From positions 4,254,501 to 4,318,500 of the forward strand of contig NZ_CP140155.1 of NCBI RefSeq assembly GCF_034479375.1: a stretch of DNA of 64,000 nt. The letters are read 5' to 3'. Every line of letters begins with the position of its first letter. Position 1 is the first letter of the stretch. Below the pieces are notes generated by a model. The model was not told the DNA's origin, searched no databases, and was given only the letters and a program-made list of their open reading frames with translations. A program made the position numbers and the translations under genes. This document shows, one piece after another, positions 1-10,700 of the stretch. This stretch comes from Rhodopseudomonas palustris. GTDB taxonomy: Bacteria > Pseudomonadota > Alphaproteobacteria > Rhizobiales > Xanthobacteraceae.

Positions 1-390
1 GCGGCGCGAACCGCCGCTCGTGGGTGCCGTCACTCCCGGTCGCCGGCCTGCGATACGTCGCTGCCACGATGTCCCCCGCCACTCTCGTCTCTTCCGCCAC
101 GCGGACAAAGTAGTCCAATTGTCAATTGTTGACAATTGACAATCGATGGCCTTTGATCGGCGTGTATCGCGCACCGCAATCGGCCGACCGCCGGCCCGCG
201 ATGCACCGTACCGACGCAGATCGGACGGATGGGAGGATCAGTTGTGACGATGTCCGCGCCGAAACACGTTCGCCACCAAGACCCCCGGGATGACGCGTCG
301 CTCCGTGTCGAACGTCTCGCGAAGGCGCATGTCGCGATGACTGTTCGGCGCGCGCGCGGCGTGCAGCCGGCTTCCCGCTGAATCGTCGCG
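1..390. other. Intergenic region upstream of the first ABC operon
   Basis: No convincing complete gene is seen here. A leftward reading frame is open from about position 118 (TTG) or 100 (GTG) to the window edge, and its first residues read VAEETRVAGDIVAATYRR, but neither start has a clear ribosome binding site and I do not recognise the protein. It could be the 5' end of a divergent regulator gene. The rest appears to be leader and promoter DNA for the rightward operon starting at 391, with a perfect palindrome at 118-143. Confidence 0.5.
118..143. promoter_or_regulatory. 26-bp perfect palindrome, putative operator
   Basis: Two 12-base arms (ATTGTCAATTGT and its reverse complement) are separated by the two bases TG. 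The site is AT-rich in GC-rich surroundings and lies about 250 bp upstream of the first ABC gene. A long symmetric TTGTC/GACAA-type site is what a dimeric repressor, for example of the GntR family, would bind. The identity of the regulator is inference. Confidence 0.55.
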
Positions 391-1445
<1,055 letters not shown>

Positions 1446-1446
<1 letters not shown>

Positions 1447-2474
1447 TGGCTGCTCCGCAACAGACCGATGCCGACGCCGGCATTCTCGCGGTGCGCGATC
1501 TGCGCATCCTGTTTCCGTCGCGCGATGGCCGGGACACCGTCAAGGCGATCGACGGCATGGATTTCGAGGTGCGCGCCGGCGAGACCTTCGGCATCATCGG
1601 GGAATCCGGCTCAGGCAAGACCACGCTCGGAAGGGCTCTGGTATCGCTGCTGCGGCCGACCCACGGCCACATCCTGCACGACGGCACCGATCCGGCGACG
1701 CTGGGCAACCGGGCGTTTCGCAAGCATCGCCGCGACTATCAGATCATCTTCCAGGATCCGAATGCCGCGCTCAATCCGCGGATGACGATCATCGACAGCG
1801 TGGTCGAGCCGCTCGAAGTCCTCGGAGAGGGCGACGCCGCCTCGCGTCGCCGCCGCGGCATCGAGGTGCTGGAGCGCGTCGGACTCGCCGCCGAGGCCGC
1901 CGATCGCTATCCGCATCAGCTTTCGGGCGGGCAGAAGCAGCGCGTCAACATCGCGCGGGTGCTGACGCTGCGGCCCAAACTGATCGTCTGCGACGAGGTC
2001 GTCGCGGCGCTCGACGTCTCGATCCGCGGCGACGTGCTGAACCTGTTCGCCGATCTGCAGCGCGAATTCGGCCTCACCTATGTGTTCATCACCCACGACA
2101 TTTCGGTGGTGTCGCACATCTCCGATCGCATCGCGGTGACGTATCTCGGCAAGCTGATGGAGCTCGGCCCCGCCGAAGACGTGGTCGAGCGGCCGCTGCA
2201 TCCCTATACGCGCGCGCTGCTGTCGGCGGAGCCGAGTCCGTTGCCGTCGCATCTGCGGGTCGATCGCCGCATCATTCTCGAAGGCGAGATTCCGAGCCCG
2301 GTCGCGCCACCCTCGGGCTGCCGCTTCCGCACCCGATGCCCGTCGGTGCAGCCGCGCTGCGCGGACGAGGTGCCGGCCTGGCGCGACGTCAGGCCGGGCC
2401 ATCGCGTCGCCTGCCATTTCGCGACGGCCGAAGGGCCGCCGGCCGACAATCAAGAGGCGCGATCCGCGTCGTAA
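1446..2474 (+). CDS. Peptide/nickel-type ABC transporter ATP-binding protein (DppF-like)
   Basis: Second ATPase of the importer, 342 residues, pairing with the product of the preceding gene. Walker A GESGSGKT lies at about residues 52-59, followed by LSGGQKQR and a Walker B reading VCDEVVAALDVS, the DppF-type form with DEV in place of DEP. The C-terminus again carries the cysteine-containing oligopeptide-transporter domain (CRFRTRC). I chose the ATG at 1446 because it overlaps the stop of the preceding gene (TGATG); a frame-compatible ATG 15 codons upstream would lie inside that gene. A 28-bp gap with a strong GGGAGGA ribosome binding site leads to the binding protein gene. Confidence 0.93.
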
Positions 2475-2502
2475 TCAAAATCAGGATCATTGGGAGGACA
2501 CC

Positions 2503-4056
2503 ATGCGCGTATTCGATCTCGGATCACGAACCTTGCGACGCCGCGATATTCTGGCGCTGATCGGCGGTGGCGCCGCGGCCGCTGCGGTCGGTCTGCCGGC
2601 GCTGGCGCAGGAGCCCAAGAAGGGCGGCGTGCTGAAGGTCGCAGCGCCGGCGAACCCGTCGTCGCTCGATCCGGCGACCGGTGGCGCCGGCTCCGATCAC
2701 AGCATTCTCTGGACGATCTACGACACGCTGGTCGAGTGGGACTACGAGACGCTGAAGCCGAAGCCCGGGATGGCGAAATGGTCGTATCCGGATCCAACCA
2801 CGATGGTGATCGACATCACCCCCGGCATCCAGTTTCACGACGGCACGCCGCTCGATGCCGAGGCCGTCAAGTTCAACCTCGATCGCAACCGCTCCGATCA
2901 GCGGTCCAATATTAAGTCGGATCTCGCCAGCATCGAGTCGATCGAGGTGAGTAGTCCGCTGCAGGTGACGCTGAAACTGAAGAGCCCGGATACGTCCCTG
3001 CCGGCGATCCTGTCCGACCGCGCCGGCATGATGGTGTCGCCGACCAACATCAAGGCGCTTGGCAACGAGACAGACCGCAAGCCGGTGGGCGCCGGGCCGT
3101 GGAAATTCGTGCGCTGGAACGACAACGAGATCATCGTCGTGGCTCGCCACGAGAATTACTGGCGCAAGGGCCGGCCGTATCTCGACGGCATCGAGTTCAA
3201 CATCATCACCGAAAACGCCACGGCGTTGCGGTCGGTGGTTGCCGGCCAGAACGACATGGCGTTCCAGTTGCCGGCGCGGCTGAAGCCGGTGATCGAACGC
3301 GCCAAGGATCTGACCATGGTCAGCTCGCCGACGCTTTACTGCATCCAGGTGTATTTCAACTACGCCCGCGCGCCGCTCGACAATCTCAAGGTCCGGCAGG
3401 CGATCAACTTCGCGTTCGATCGCGACACCTTCGTCAAGGCGGCGCTGAGCGGGCTCGGCGAACCCGCCCGTATGACGCTGCCGAGTTCGCACTGGGCATT
3501 CAACAAGGATGTCGCCGGCACCTATCCGCACGATCCAGAAAAGGCGAAGAAGCTACTCGCGGAGGCCGGCTACAAGGACGGCCTCGACCTGACGATCGGC
3601 GGCTACACCGATCAGGACTCGGTGCGCCGCGGCGAGGTGATCCAGGATCAGCTCGGCAAGGTCGGCATCCGCCTGAAGTTCACCCGCGGCACGATCGCGG
3701 AGATCAGCGCGCAGTTCTTCGCGCAGGAGAAGAAGTTCGACCTCTTGGTGTCGGCCTGGACCGGACGGCCCGATCCGAGCATGACCTATGGGCTCGGCTT
3801 CGACAAAGGCGCGTACTACAACGCCGGCCGCACCGCGGACCCGGAGCTGTCCAAGCTGATCCTCGAAAGCCGCGTCAGCGAGGATCTCGCCAAGCGCGCC
3901 GAGGTGTTCGCCAAGATCCAGCGGATCACGGTGGAGCAGGCGCTGTCGGCACCGCTGGCGTTTCAGTTCGAACTCGATGCGCTGTCGTCCAAGGTGAAGG
4001 GCTTCAAGCCCAATCTGCTCGGCAAGCCGAAGTTCGAAAACATCTCCCTCGCGTGA
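2503..4056 (+). CDS. ABC transporter substrate-binding protein, family 5, Tat-exported
   Basis: Periplasmic solute-binding protein of the Dpp/Opp family (SBP_bac_5), 517 residues. The N-terminus has a twin-arginine type signal (RTLRRRDILAL, then an alanine/glycine-rich stretch ending in ALAQ), so export in a folded state by Tat is likely. The mature protein begins EPKKGGVLKVA and contains the family features LDPATGG, FHDGTPL and the VRQAINFAFDRDTF region. It precedes the two permease genes and is followed directly by a strong hairpin that may stabilise its transcript, which fits the usual excess of binding protein over permease. The start is supported by GGGAGGA eight bases upstream. Substrate unknown. 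Confidence 0.92.
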   Translation: MRVFDLGSRTLRRRDILALIGGGAAAAAVGLPALAQEPKKGGVLKVAAPANPSSLDPATGGAGSDHSILWTIYDTLVEWDYETLKPKPGMAKWSYPDPTTMVIDITPGIQFHDGTPLDAEAVKFNLDRNRSDQRSNIKSDLASIESIEVSSPLQVTLKLKSPDTSLPAILSDRAGMMVSPTNIKALGNETDRKPVGAGPWKFVRWNDNEIIVVARHENYWRKGRPYLDGIEFNIITENATALRSVVAGQNDMAFQLPARLKPVIERAKDLTMVSSPTLYCIQVYFNYARAPLDNLKVRQAINFAFDRDTFVKAALSGLGEPARMTLPSSHWAFNKDVAGTYPHDPEKAKKLLAEAGYKDGLDLTIGGYTDQDSVRRGEVIQDQLGKVGIRLKFTRGTIAEISAQFFAQEKKFDLLVSAWTGRPDPSMTYGLGFDKGAYYNAGRTADPELSKLILESRVSEDLAKRAEVFAKIQRITVEQALSAPLAFQFELDALSSKVKGFKPNLLGKPKFENISLA

Positions 4057-4058
4057 GC

Positions 4059-4090
4059 GAACGGCGCCGCACGATCTGCGGCGCCCGTTC
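4059..4090 (+). terminator. Intercistronic RNA hairpin
   Basis: Nearly perfect inverted repeat (GAACGGCGCCGC, seven-base loop, GCGGCGCCCGTTC with one bulged base) directly after the binding-protein stop codon and before the first permease gene. There is no T run, so it is more likely a 3'-end stabilising or partial-attenuation element within the operon than a full terminator. Confidence 0.55.
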
Positions 4091-4104
4091 CGGATCGGGT
4101 CCTC

Positions 4105-5061
4105 ATGTTGAACGCTGCACGTCTTCACATCGTCGGACGCCGGGTGCTGCAGGCGATCCCGGTGGTGGTGTTGTCCACCTTCATCGTGTTCGGCCTGCTC
4201 AAGCTGGTGCCCGGCGACGTCGCGGTGACGCTCGCCGGCGACAACGCGTCGGAACAGCGGATCGCCGAGATTCGTGAAGTCTACGGGCTCAATCAGCCGT
4301 TCCTGCTGCAATACGGCTCGTGGCTGGCGAAGGCCGTGCAGGGCGATCTGTCGAACTCGCTGGTGTCGAATGAAGCGGTGCTGACTTCGATCGAGCGCTG
4401 CCTGCCGCACACGCTGCTGATCGTGACGCTGGCGCTGCTCACGGCGCTGCTGATCGGCGTGCCGCTGGGCATCGCCGCTGCGACCAAGCCGGGGTCGTGG
4501 ATCGACGGCGTTGTGATGGCGATCGCCTCGCTCGGCGTCGCGGTGCCGAATTTCTGGCTGGGCATGTTGCTGGTCGCGTTCTTCTCGCTGCAGCTCAACT
4601 GGCTGCCTGCGACCGGGGCGGTGGCGTTCACGAAAGACCCGTGGGCTTCTCTCAGCCATGCCATTTTGCCCGCGATCGCTTTGGCCTCGGGCGGCATCGC
4701 CGAGGTGGCGCGGCAGCTTCGCTCGTCGCTGGTCGAGATTCTGTCGTCGCAACAGGTCCGGACGCTGCACGCCAAGGGCCTGCCGCCTTCGTCGATCCTG
4801 TGGCGTCACGGCCTGAAGAACGTCAGCGTCAACCTGCTCACCGTCATCAGCCTGCTGGCGAACCGGATGCTGGCGGCGACGGTGGTGGTCGAGGCGGTGT
4901 TCGCGATCCCCGGCATGGGCGGCCTGATCGTCAACGCCGCGATGCATCGCGACTTCCCTGTGGTGCAGGGCGTGGTGTTCACCATGGTGCTGATCGTGGT
5001 GTCGCTCAATCTGCTGACCGACATTCTCTACAGCGTTCTCGATCCGAGGATCGCGGCATGA
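4105..5061 (+). CDS. ABC transporter permease (DppB-like)
   Basis: Inner-membrane permease, 318 residues, of the binding-protein-dependent transport family. It begins with a hydrophobic segment (VLQAIPVVVLSTFIVFGLL), continues with the DppB-type periplasmic region (VPGDVAVTLAGDNAS, EIREVYGLNQP), and has the cytoplasmic coupling loop AKGLPPSSILWRHGLKN, which contacts the ATPase. The C-terminal region EAVFAIPGMGGLIVNA and the ending VLDPRIAA are typical of DppB. The gene ends in an ATGA overlap with the second permease. Confidence 0.93.
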   Translation: MLNAARLHIVGRRVLQAIPVVVLSTFIVFGLLKLVPGDVAVTLAGDNASEQRIAEIREVYGLNQPFLLQYGSWLAKAVQGDLSNSLVSNEAVLTSIERCLPHTLLIVTLALLTALLIGVPLGIAAATKPGSWIDGVVMAIASLGVAVPNFWLGMLLVAFFSLQLNWLPATGAVAFTKDPWASLSHAILPAIALASGGIAEVARQLRSSLVEILSSQQVRTLHAKGLPPSSILWRHGLKNVSVNLLTVISLLANRMLAATVVVEAVFAIPGMGGLIVNAAMHRDFPVVQGVVFTMVLIVVSLNLLTDILYSVLDPRIAA

Positions 5062-5936
5062 CCGATGTGGCGATGACGGCAACGGCGCATCGGCCGCGAC
5101 GGATGCGGCGCTTCGTGCGCTGGTTCGTGTCGGATATCCGCGGCGCGGTCAGCCTGACGTTCCTGCTGGTGCTGCTGGTGATCTCACTGCTCGCGCCGTG
5201 GATCTCGCCCTACGATCCGCTCGCGCAGGACGTCGATGCGGCGCTGGCGCCGATGTCGGCGGCGCATTGGCTCGGCGCCGACGATCTCGGCCGCGACACG
5301 CTGAGCCGGCTGATCTACGGCGGGATGGCGTCGCTGTATGCGAGCTTCCTCGCGGTGGCGATAGCGGTGCTGATCGGCGTGCCGGTCGGCGTGCTCGCCG
5401 GCTATCTCGGCGGCTGGGTCGACACCATGATCAGCCGCGTCATCGACAGCTTCCTGTCGTTTCCCGCCATCGTGCTGGCGATCGCGGTCACCGGTGCGCT
5501 CGGCATCGGACTCACCAACGGTATGATCTCGGTCGGCATCGTGTTCGCGCCGCAGCTCGCGCGGCTGGTCCGCGCACGCACGCTGGTGGTGCGCCACGAA
5601 CTCTACGTCGACGCCGCGCGTTGCTTCGGCGGCTCGACCGGCCGCATCCTGTGGCGCCACGTGCTGCCCAACGCGATCCAGCCGGTGATCGTGCAGGTCA
5701 CGCTGCTGCTGGCGGCGGCGCTGCTCGCAGAAGCCAGCCTCAGCTTCCTCGGCCTCGGCATTCAGCCGCCGGATCCGAGCTGGGGCGCGATGCTGGCGCG
5801 GGCCTATCAGAACATGGAGATCGCGCCGGAGCAGATGTATCCGCCCGGCCTCGCGATCCTGTTCACCGCGCTCGCCTACAACACGCTCGGCGAATCGCTC
5901 CGGGTCGCGCTCGATCCGACCATGAAGCGCAACTGA
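5058..5936 (+). CDS. ABC transporter permease (DppC-like)
   Basis: Second inner-membrane permease, 292 residues, partner of the DppB-like protein. It has the N-terminal OppC-type segment followed by LLAPWISPYDPLAQD, the conserved LGADDLGRDTLSRLIYG motif, and the coupling loop ARCFGGSTGRILWRHVLPN. The start at 5058 is chosen because ATGA overlaps the preceding stop; longer readings would run antiparallel to the known DppB frame. The protein ends ALDPTMKRN. This completes a full five-gene importer. Confidence 0.93.
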   Translation: MTDVAMTATAHRPRRMRRFVRWFVSDIRGAVSLTFLLVLLVISLLAPWISPYDPLAQDVDAALAPMSAAHWLGADDLGRDTLSRLIYGGMASLYASFLAVAIAVLIGVPVGVLAGYLGGWVDTMISRVIDSFLSFPAIVLAIAVTGALGIGLTNGMISVGIVFAPQLARLVRARTLVVRHELYVDAARCFGGSTGRILWRHVLPNAIQPVIVQVTLLLAAALLAEASLSFLGLGIQPPDPSWGAMLARAYQNMEIAPEQMYPPGLAILFTALAYNTLGESLRVALDPTMKRN

Positions 5937-5976
5937 CAAGACCAAGATCAAGAACAAGAACAACAAGGACAAGACT

Positions 5977-7692
5977 ATGAGTGCTGCCCCCACCGAAGCC
6001 GACTATCTCGCGACGCTGCACGGGCTGTGGGCCGAGGCCTGGCCCGAGGGGATTCCCAACGCGCCGCAATATCCGCAGGGCGAAATCGCGCTGAGCGAGT
6101 ATCTGCGCGGCTGGGCGAAGCGCGCGCCGGAGCGGCCGGCGGTGATCTTCTACGGCCACGTCACGACCTATGCGGAGCTCGATCGGCTCAGTGATCGCTT
6201 CGCCGCATTGCTGATGCAGAAGGGCGTCCGCAAGGGCGACCGCGTTGCGGTGTTCCTGCCGAACTGTCCGCAGTTTCACATCGTGTTCTTCGGCATCCTC
6301 AAGCTCGGCGCGATCCATGTGCCGGTCAGCCCGCTGTCGCGCGCGTTCGAACTGTCCTACGAGCTCAACGACACCGATGCCGAAGTCATCGTCGCGCTGG
6401 ATCAGCTCGTCCCGGTGGTCGAGCAGGTTCGCGGCGAGACCAGTCTGCGCGAGGTGATCGTCACCAGCTTCGCCGACGTCATTCCTTCGCAGCCGACGAT
6501 CCCTGTCCCCGATTCAGTGAACGGCCCACGCGTAACGGTGGCCGGTGCGACCGATCTGTTGTCCGCGCTCGCTGCGATGCCGGAACCAGCGCCGCTGCCG
6601 CCCGCGGCGCTCGACGATATCGCGGCGCTGAACTACACCGGCGGCACCACCGGCATGCCGAAGGGCTGCGTCCACACCCAGCGCGACATGGTCTACACCG
6701 CCGCCGCCAATCACGGCATCTCGGTCGCGGGCGACGAAAACAGCGTGTTCCTGTCCTTCTTTCCGGAGTTCTGGATCGCGGGCGAGAATTTCGGCCTGAT
6801 CTTTCCGCTGTTCGCCGGCGCGACGCTGGTGCTGCTGGCGCGGTGGGACGCGGTCGGGGTGCTGTCGGCGATCGACCGCTACAAGGTCGACGTCACCGCG
6901 ATGCCGGTCGACGGCGCGGTCGAGCTGATGGATCATCCGCGCTTCAAGGAGTTCGATCTGTCCTCGCTGAAGCAGGTGCGGGTCGTCTCCTTCGTCAAGA
7001 AGCTCAACCCCGTCTATCGCAAGCGCTGGAAGGATCTCACCGGCACGATCCTCACAGAAGCATCTTGGGGCATGACCGAGACCCATACTTCCAACACCTT
7101 CACGGCCGGCTTCCAGGACGATGATTTCGATCTGGTGTCGCAGCCGATCTTCGTCGGTCTGCCGGTGCCGGGCGCCGAATTCAAGATCACCGATTTCGAG
7201 ACCGGCGAGCTGGTGCCGCTCGGCGGCGAGGGTGAGATCCGGGTGCGGACGCCGTCGCTGCTCAAGAGCTACTGGAACAAGCCGCAGGCCACCGCGGAGT
7301 CGCTGGTCGACGGCTGGCTGCGCACCGGCGATATCGGCACCATCGATTCGCAGGGCTTCCTGCATTTCCTCGGCCGTCGCAAAGAGATGTTGAAGGTCAA
7401 GGGGATGAGCGTGTTTCCGCCGGAGATCGAGGCGCTGCTCGGGCAGCATCCCCAGGTGCTCGGCTCGGGCGTGGTCGGCCGCGACGATCCGGGCAAGGGG
7501 CAGGTGCCGGTCGCTTTCATCCAGCTCAAGCCGGAGGCCGAGGGCACGATCACTGCGGCCGAGTTGCAGGCATGGTGCGCCGAGCGGATGGCGGTCTACA
7601 AGGTGCCGGAAATCCGCATCATCGACGCCCTGCCGATGACCGCGACCGGCAAGGTGAAGAAGCAGGAACTGAACGCCAACGCGCCGCTCTGA
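5977..7692 (+). CDS. AMP-dependent acyl-CoA synthetase/ligase
   Basis: ATP-dependent ligase of the ANL superfamily, 571 residues, forming an acyl-adenylate and then an acyl-CoA thioester. The P-loop NYTGGTTGMPKG is near residue 219, the ATE-like motif is WGMTETHTSN, the hinge and core motif GWLRTGDIG is followed by GRRKEMLKVKGMSVFPPEIE, and the C-terminal lysine that catalyses adenylation is in TATGKVKKQ. It lies 40 bp after the importer permease and 60 bp before the carboxylase, so it probably activates the imported acid or a catabolite of it. The acyl chain is not predictable from sequence alone. Confidence 0.88.
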   Translation: MSAAPTEADYLATLHGLWAEAWPEGIPNAPQYPQGEIALSEYLRGWAKRAPERPAVIFYGHVTTYAELDRLSDRFAALLMQKGVRKGDRVAVFLPNCPQFHIVFFGILKLGAIHVPVSPLSRAFELSYELNDTDAEVIVALDQLVPVVEQVRGETSLREVIVTSFADVIPSQPTIPVPDSVNGPRVTVAGATDLLSALAAMPEPAPLPPAALDDIAALNYTGGTTGMPKGCVHTQRDMVYTAAANHGISVAGDENSVFLSFFPEFWIAGENFGLIFPLFAGATLVLLARWDAVGVLSAIDRYKVDVTAMPVDGAVELMDHPRFKEFDLSSLKQVRVVSFVKKLNPVYRKRWKDLTGTILTEASWGMTETHTSNTFTAGFQDDDFDLVSQPIFVGLPVPGAEFKITDFETGELVPLGGEGEIRVRTPSLLKSYWNKPQATAESLVDGWLRTGDIGTIDSQGFLHFLGRRKEMLKVKGMSVFPPEIEALLGQHPQVLGSGVVGRDDPGKGQVPVAFIQLKPEAEGTITAAELQAWCAERMAVYKVPEIRIIDALPMTATGKVKKQELNANAPL

Positions 7693-7752
7693 GACTGCCA
7701 CCGCGGCGGCCCGCGCTGCCATCAAGATCATGATCTGACGAGGATATTCGAG

Positions 7753-10700
7753 ATGCCTTTTCGCAAGCTGCTGATTGCCAATCGGGGCGAGATCGCGATC
7801 CGCATCGCGCGGGCCGCGGCCGATGCCGGGCTCGCCACCGTCGCGATCCACCCCGCCGACGATGCGGCGTCGCTGCATGTGCGGATCGCCGACGAGGCGC
7901 GGGAGATTCCCGGGCGCGGCGCGCGGGCCTATCTCGATATCGAGGGCGTGATCGCGGCCGCCAAGGCGGCGCATTGCGACGCTCTGCATCCCGGCTACGG
8001 CTTCCTCAGCGAGAACCCCGATCTGGCGCGGCGCTGCGCCGAGGAAGGTATCCGGTTCATTGGTCCGTCGCCCGAAGCCTTGCGGCTATTCGGTGACAAA
8101 GTTGCGGCGAAGGAATTGGCCAAGAAATCCGGCGTGCCGATCATCGCCGGCACCCAGGGGCCTTCGACTCTGGACGAGGTGAAGGCGTTCTTCGGCTCGC
8201 TCGGCGATCATGCCGCGGTGATGATCAAGGCGATGGCGGGCGGCGGCGGTCGCGGCATGCGCGTGGTCGAGCGCGCCGAGGATCTCGACGAGGCCTATGC
8301 GCGCTGTCAGTCCGAGGCGAAGGCGGCGTTCGGCAGCGACGGCGTCTATGCCGAGCGGCTGATCCGCAATGCGCGGCACATCGAGGTGCAGATCATCGGC
8401 GATCAGCACGGCGGCATCAGTCAGCTGTGGGAGCGCGAATGCACGATCCAGCGCCGCAACCAGAAGCTGGTCGAGATCGCGCCGAGTCCGTCGTTGAGTG
8501 ATGGCTTGCGCGGGCGCATCCTCGAAGCCGCCAAGACGCTGGCGGCGGCGGCGAACTACGACAGTCTCGGCACGTTCGAATTCCTGGTCGACAATGAGGC
8601 CGGCGAGGGCGACGGCGCGTTCGCGTTCATCGAGGCCAATCCGCGGCTGCAGGTCGAGCACACCGTGACCGAGGAAGTACTTGCGATCGATCTGGTGCGC
8701 TCGCAGATCGCGGTCGCCGGCGGCGCCACGCTGGAATCGCTCGGCCTCGATCAGGCCGCGGTGCCGCGGCCGCGCGGCTTCGCGATGCAGCTTCGTATCA
8801 ACATGGAAACCATGGATGCGAGCGGCGCGACGCATCCGACCGGCGGCACGCTTTCGATCTTCGAGCCGCCGTCGGGCCCCGGCGTGCGCGTCGATACGTT
8901 CGGCTATGCCGGCTACAGGACCAGCGCGGCGTTCGACTCGCTGCTGGCCAAAGTCATCGTGCACACGCCGTCGCAATGGCCGGACGTCGTCGCCAAGGCG
9001 GCGCGCAGCCTGCGTGAATTTCGCATCGACGGCGTTGCTACGAACATCCCGTTCATCCAGGCGATCCTGGCGCATCCGGACTTCAAGGCCAACAAGGTCA
9101 GCACCAGCTTCATCGACCGAACCATCGCCGAGCTGGTCGGCGCCGCCGACAAGCTCGCTGCGCCACTGATCGCGCTGCCGGGTGGTGATGCGCAGCACGG
9201 TGGCGCGAAGGCCGCGGTCGAAGCCGCGCCCGAAGGCGCGGTCGTGATCGCCGCGCCGCTGCAGGGCACCGTGGTGGCGATCACGGTTGCGGAAGGCGAC
9301 GTGGTGCGACCGGGGCAGCAGCTCGCGGTGATCGAATCGATGAAGATGGAGCACCTCGTCGCCGCCGAGCAGGGCGGCCGGATTCGCCGCATCGTCACCG
9401 CCGACGGCGTGACGCTGATGCAGGGCGAGGCGATCCTGTATCTCGAGCCGCAGGACGTCGAAGGCGATCTGGCCGTCGAGGAGGCCGAAGTCGATCTCGA
9501 CCATATCCGTCCCGACCTCGCCGAGATGCTGGTGCGGCAGGGCAATACGCTCGACGAGAACCGGCCCGACTCGGTGGCGCGGCGGCGCAAGACCAATCAG
9601 CGCACCGCGCGGGAGAACGTCGCCCAGCTGGTCGACGACGGCTCGTTCATGGAGTACGGCAGCCTCGCGATCGCCGGCCAGCGCCGCCGCCGCGCGCTCG
9701 ACGATCTGATCAAGAACACCCCGGCCGACGGCCTCGTCACCGGCGTCGCCACCGTCAACGCCGCGCAGTTCGGCGAGCACGATGCGCGCTGCATGGTGAT
9801 CGCCTACGACTACACGGTGCTGGCCGGCACCCAGGGCCACATGAATCACAAGAAGATCGACCGGATGCTGACGCTGGTCGAGCAATGGAAGATGCCGCTG
9901 GTGTTCTACGCCGAAGGCGGCGGCGGCCGTCCCGGCGACACCGATAGGCTCGGCCTCACCGGCCTCGACGGTCCGTCCTTCGTGCAGTTCGCGCGATTGT
10001 CCGGCCTGGTGCCGGTGATCGGCGTGGTCTCCGGCTATTGCTTCGCCGGCAATGCGGCGATGCTCGGCTGCTGCGACGTGATCATCGCGACGCAAAACGC
10101 CTCGATCGGCATGGGTGGCCCGGCGATGATCGAGGGCGGCGGCCTCGGCGTGTATCACCCCGCCGAAGTCGGCCCGGTGTCGTTCCAGTCGCCGAACGGC
10201 GTGGTCGATATTCTGGTCGAGGACGAGGAGGAGGCGACGCGGGTCGCGCAGAAATATCTGTCCTATTTCCAGGGCGCGGTGAAGGACTGGCGGGCGCCGG
10301 ATCAACGGCTGCTGCGGCGTGCGATCCCCGAAAATCGTCTGCGGGTCTACGACATCCGCCATGTCATCGACCTGATCGCCGACGAGGACTCGGTGCTGGA
10401 AATCCGCCGCGACTTCGGCGTCGGCATGGTCACCGCCTTCATCCGCATCGAGGGCAAGCCGTTCGGCCTGATCGCCAACAATCCGAAGCATCTCGGCGGC
10501 GCGATCGATGCGGCGGCCGGCGACAAGGCGGCGCGCTTCCTGCAACTGTGCGACGCCTTCGATATTCCGATCGTGTCGCTGTGCGATACGCCGGGCTTCA
10601 TGGTCGGGCCCGAAGCCGAGAAGACCGCGATCGTGCGCCACGTCGCGCGGATGTTCGTCACCGGCGCCAGTCTCACGGTGCCGCTGTTCGGCATCGTGCT

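Noticed and set aside
1..118. Possible 5' end of a leftward regulator gene
   Set aside because: The frame is open to the window edge but there is no ribosome binding site or recognisable domain in the part visible.
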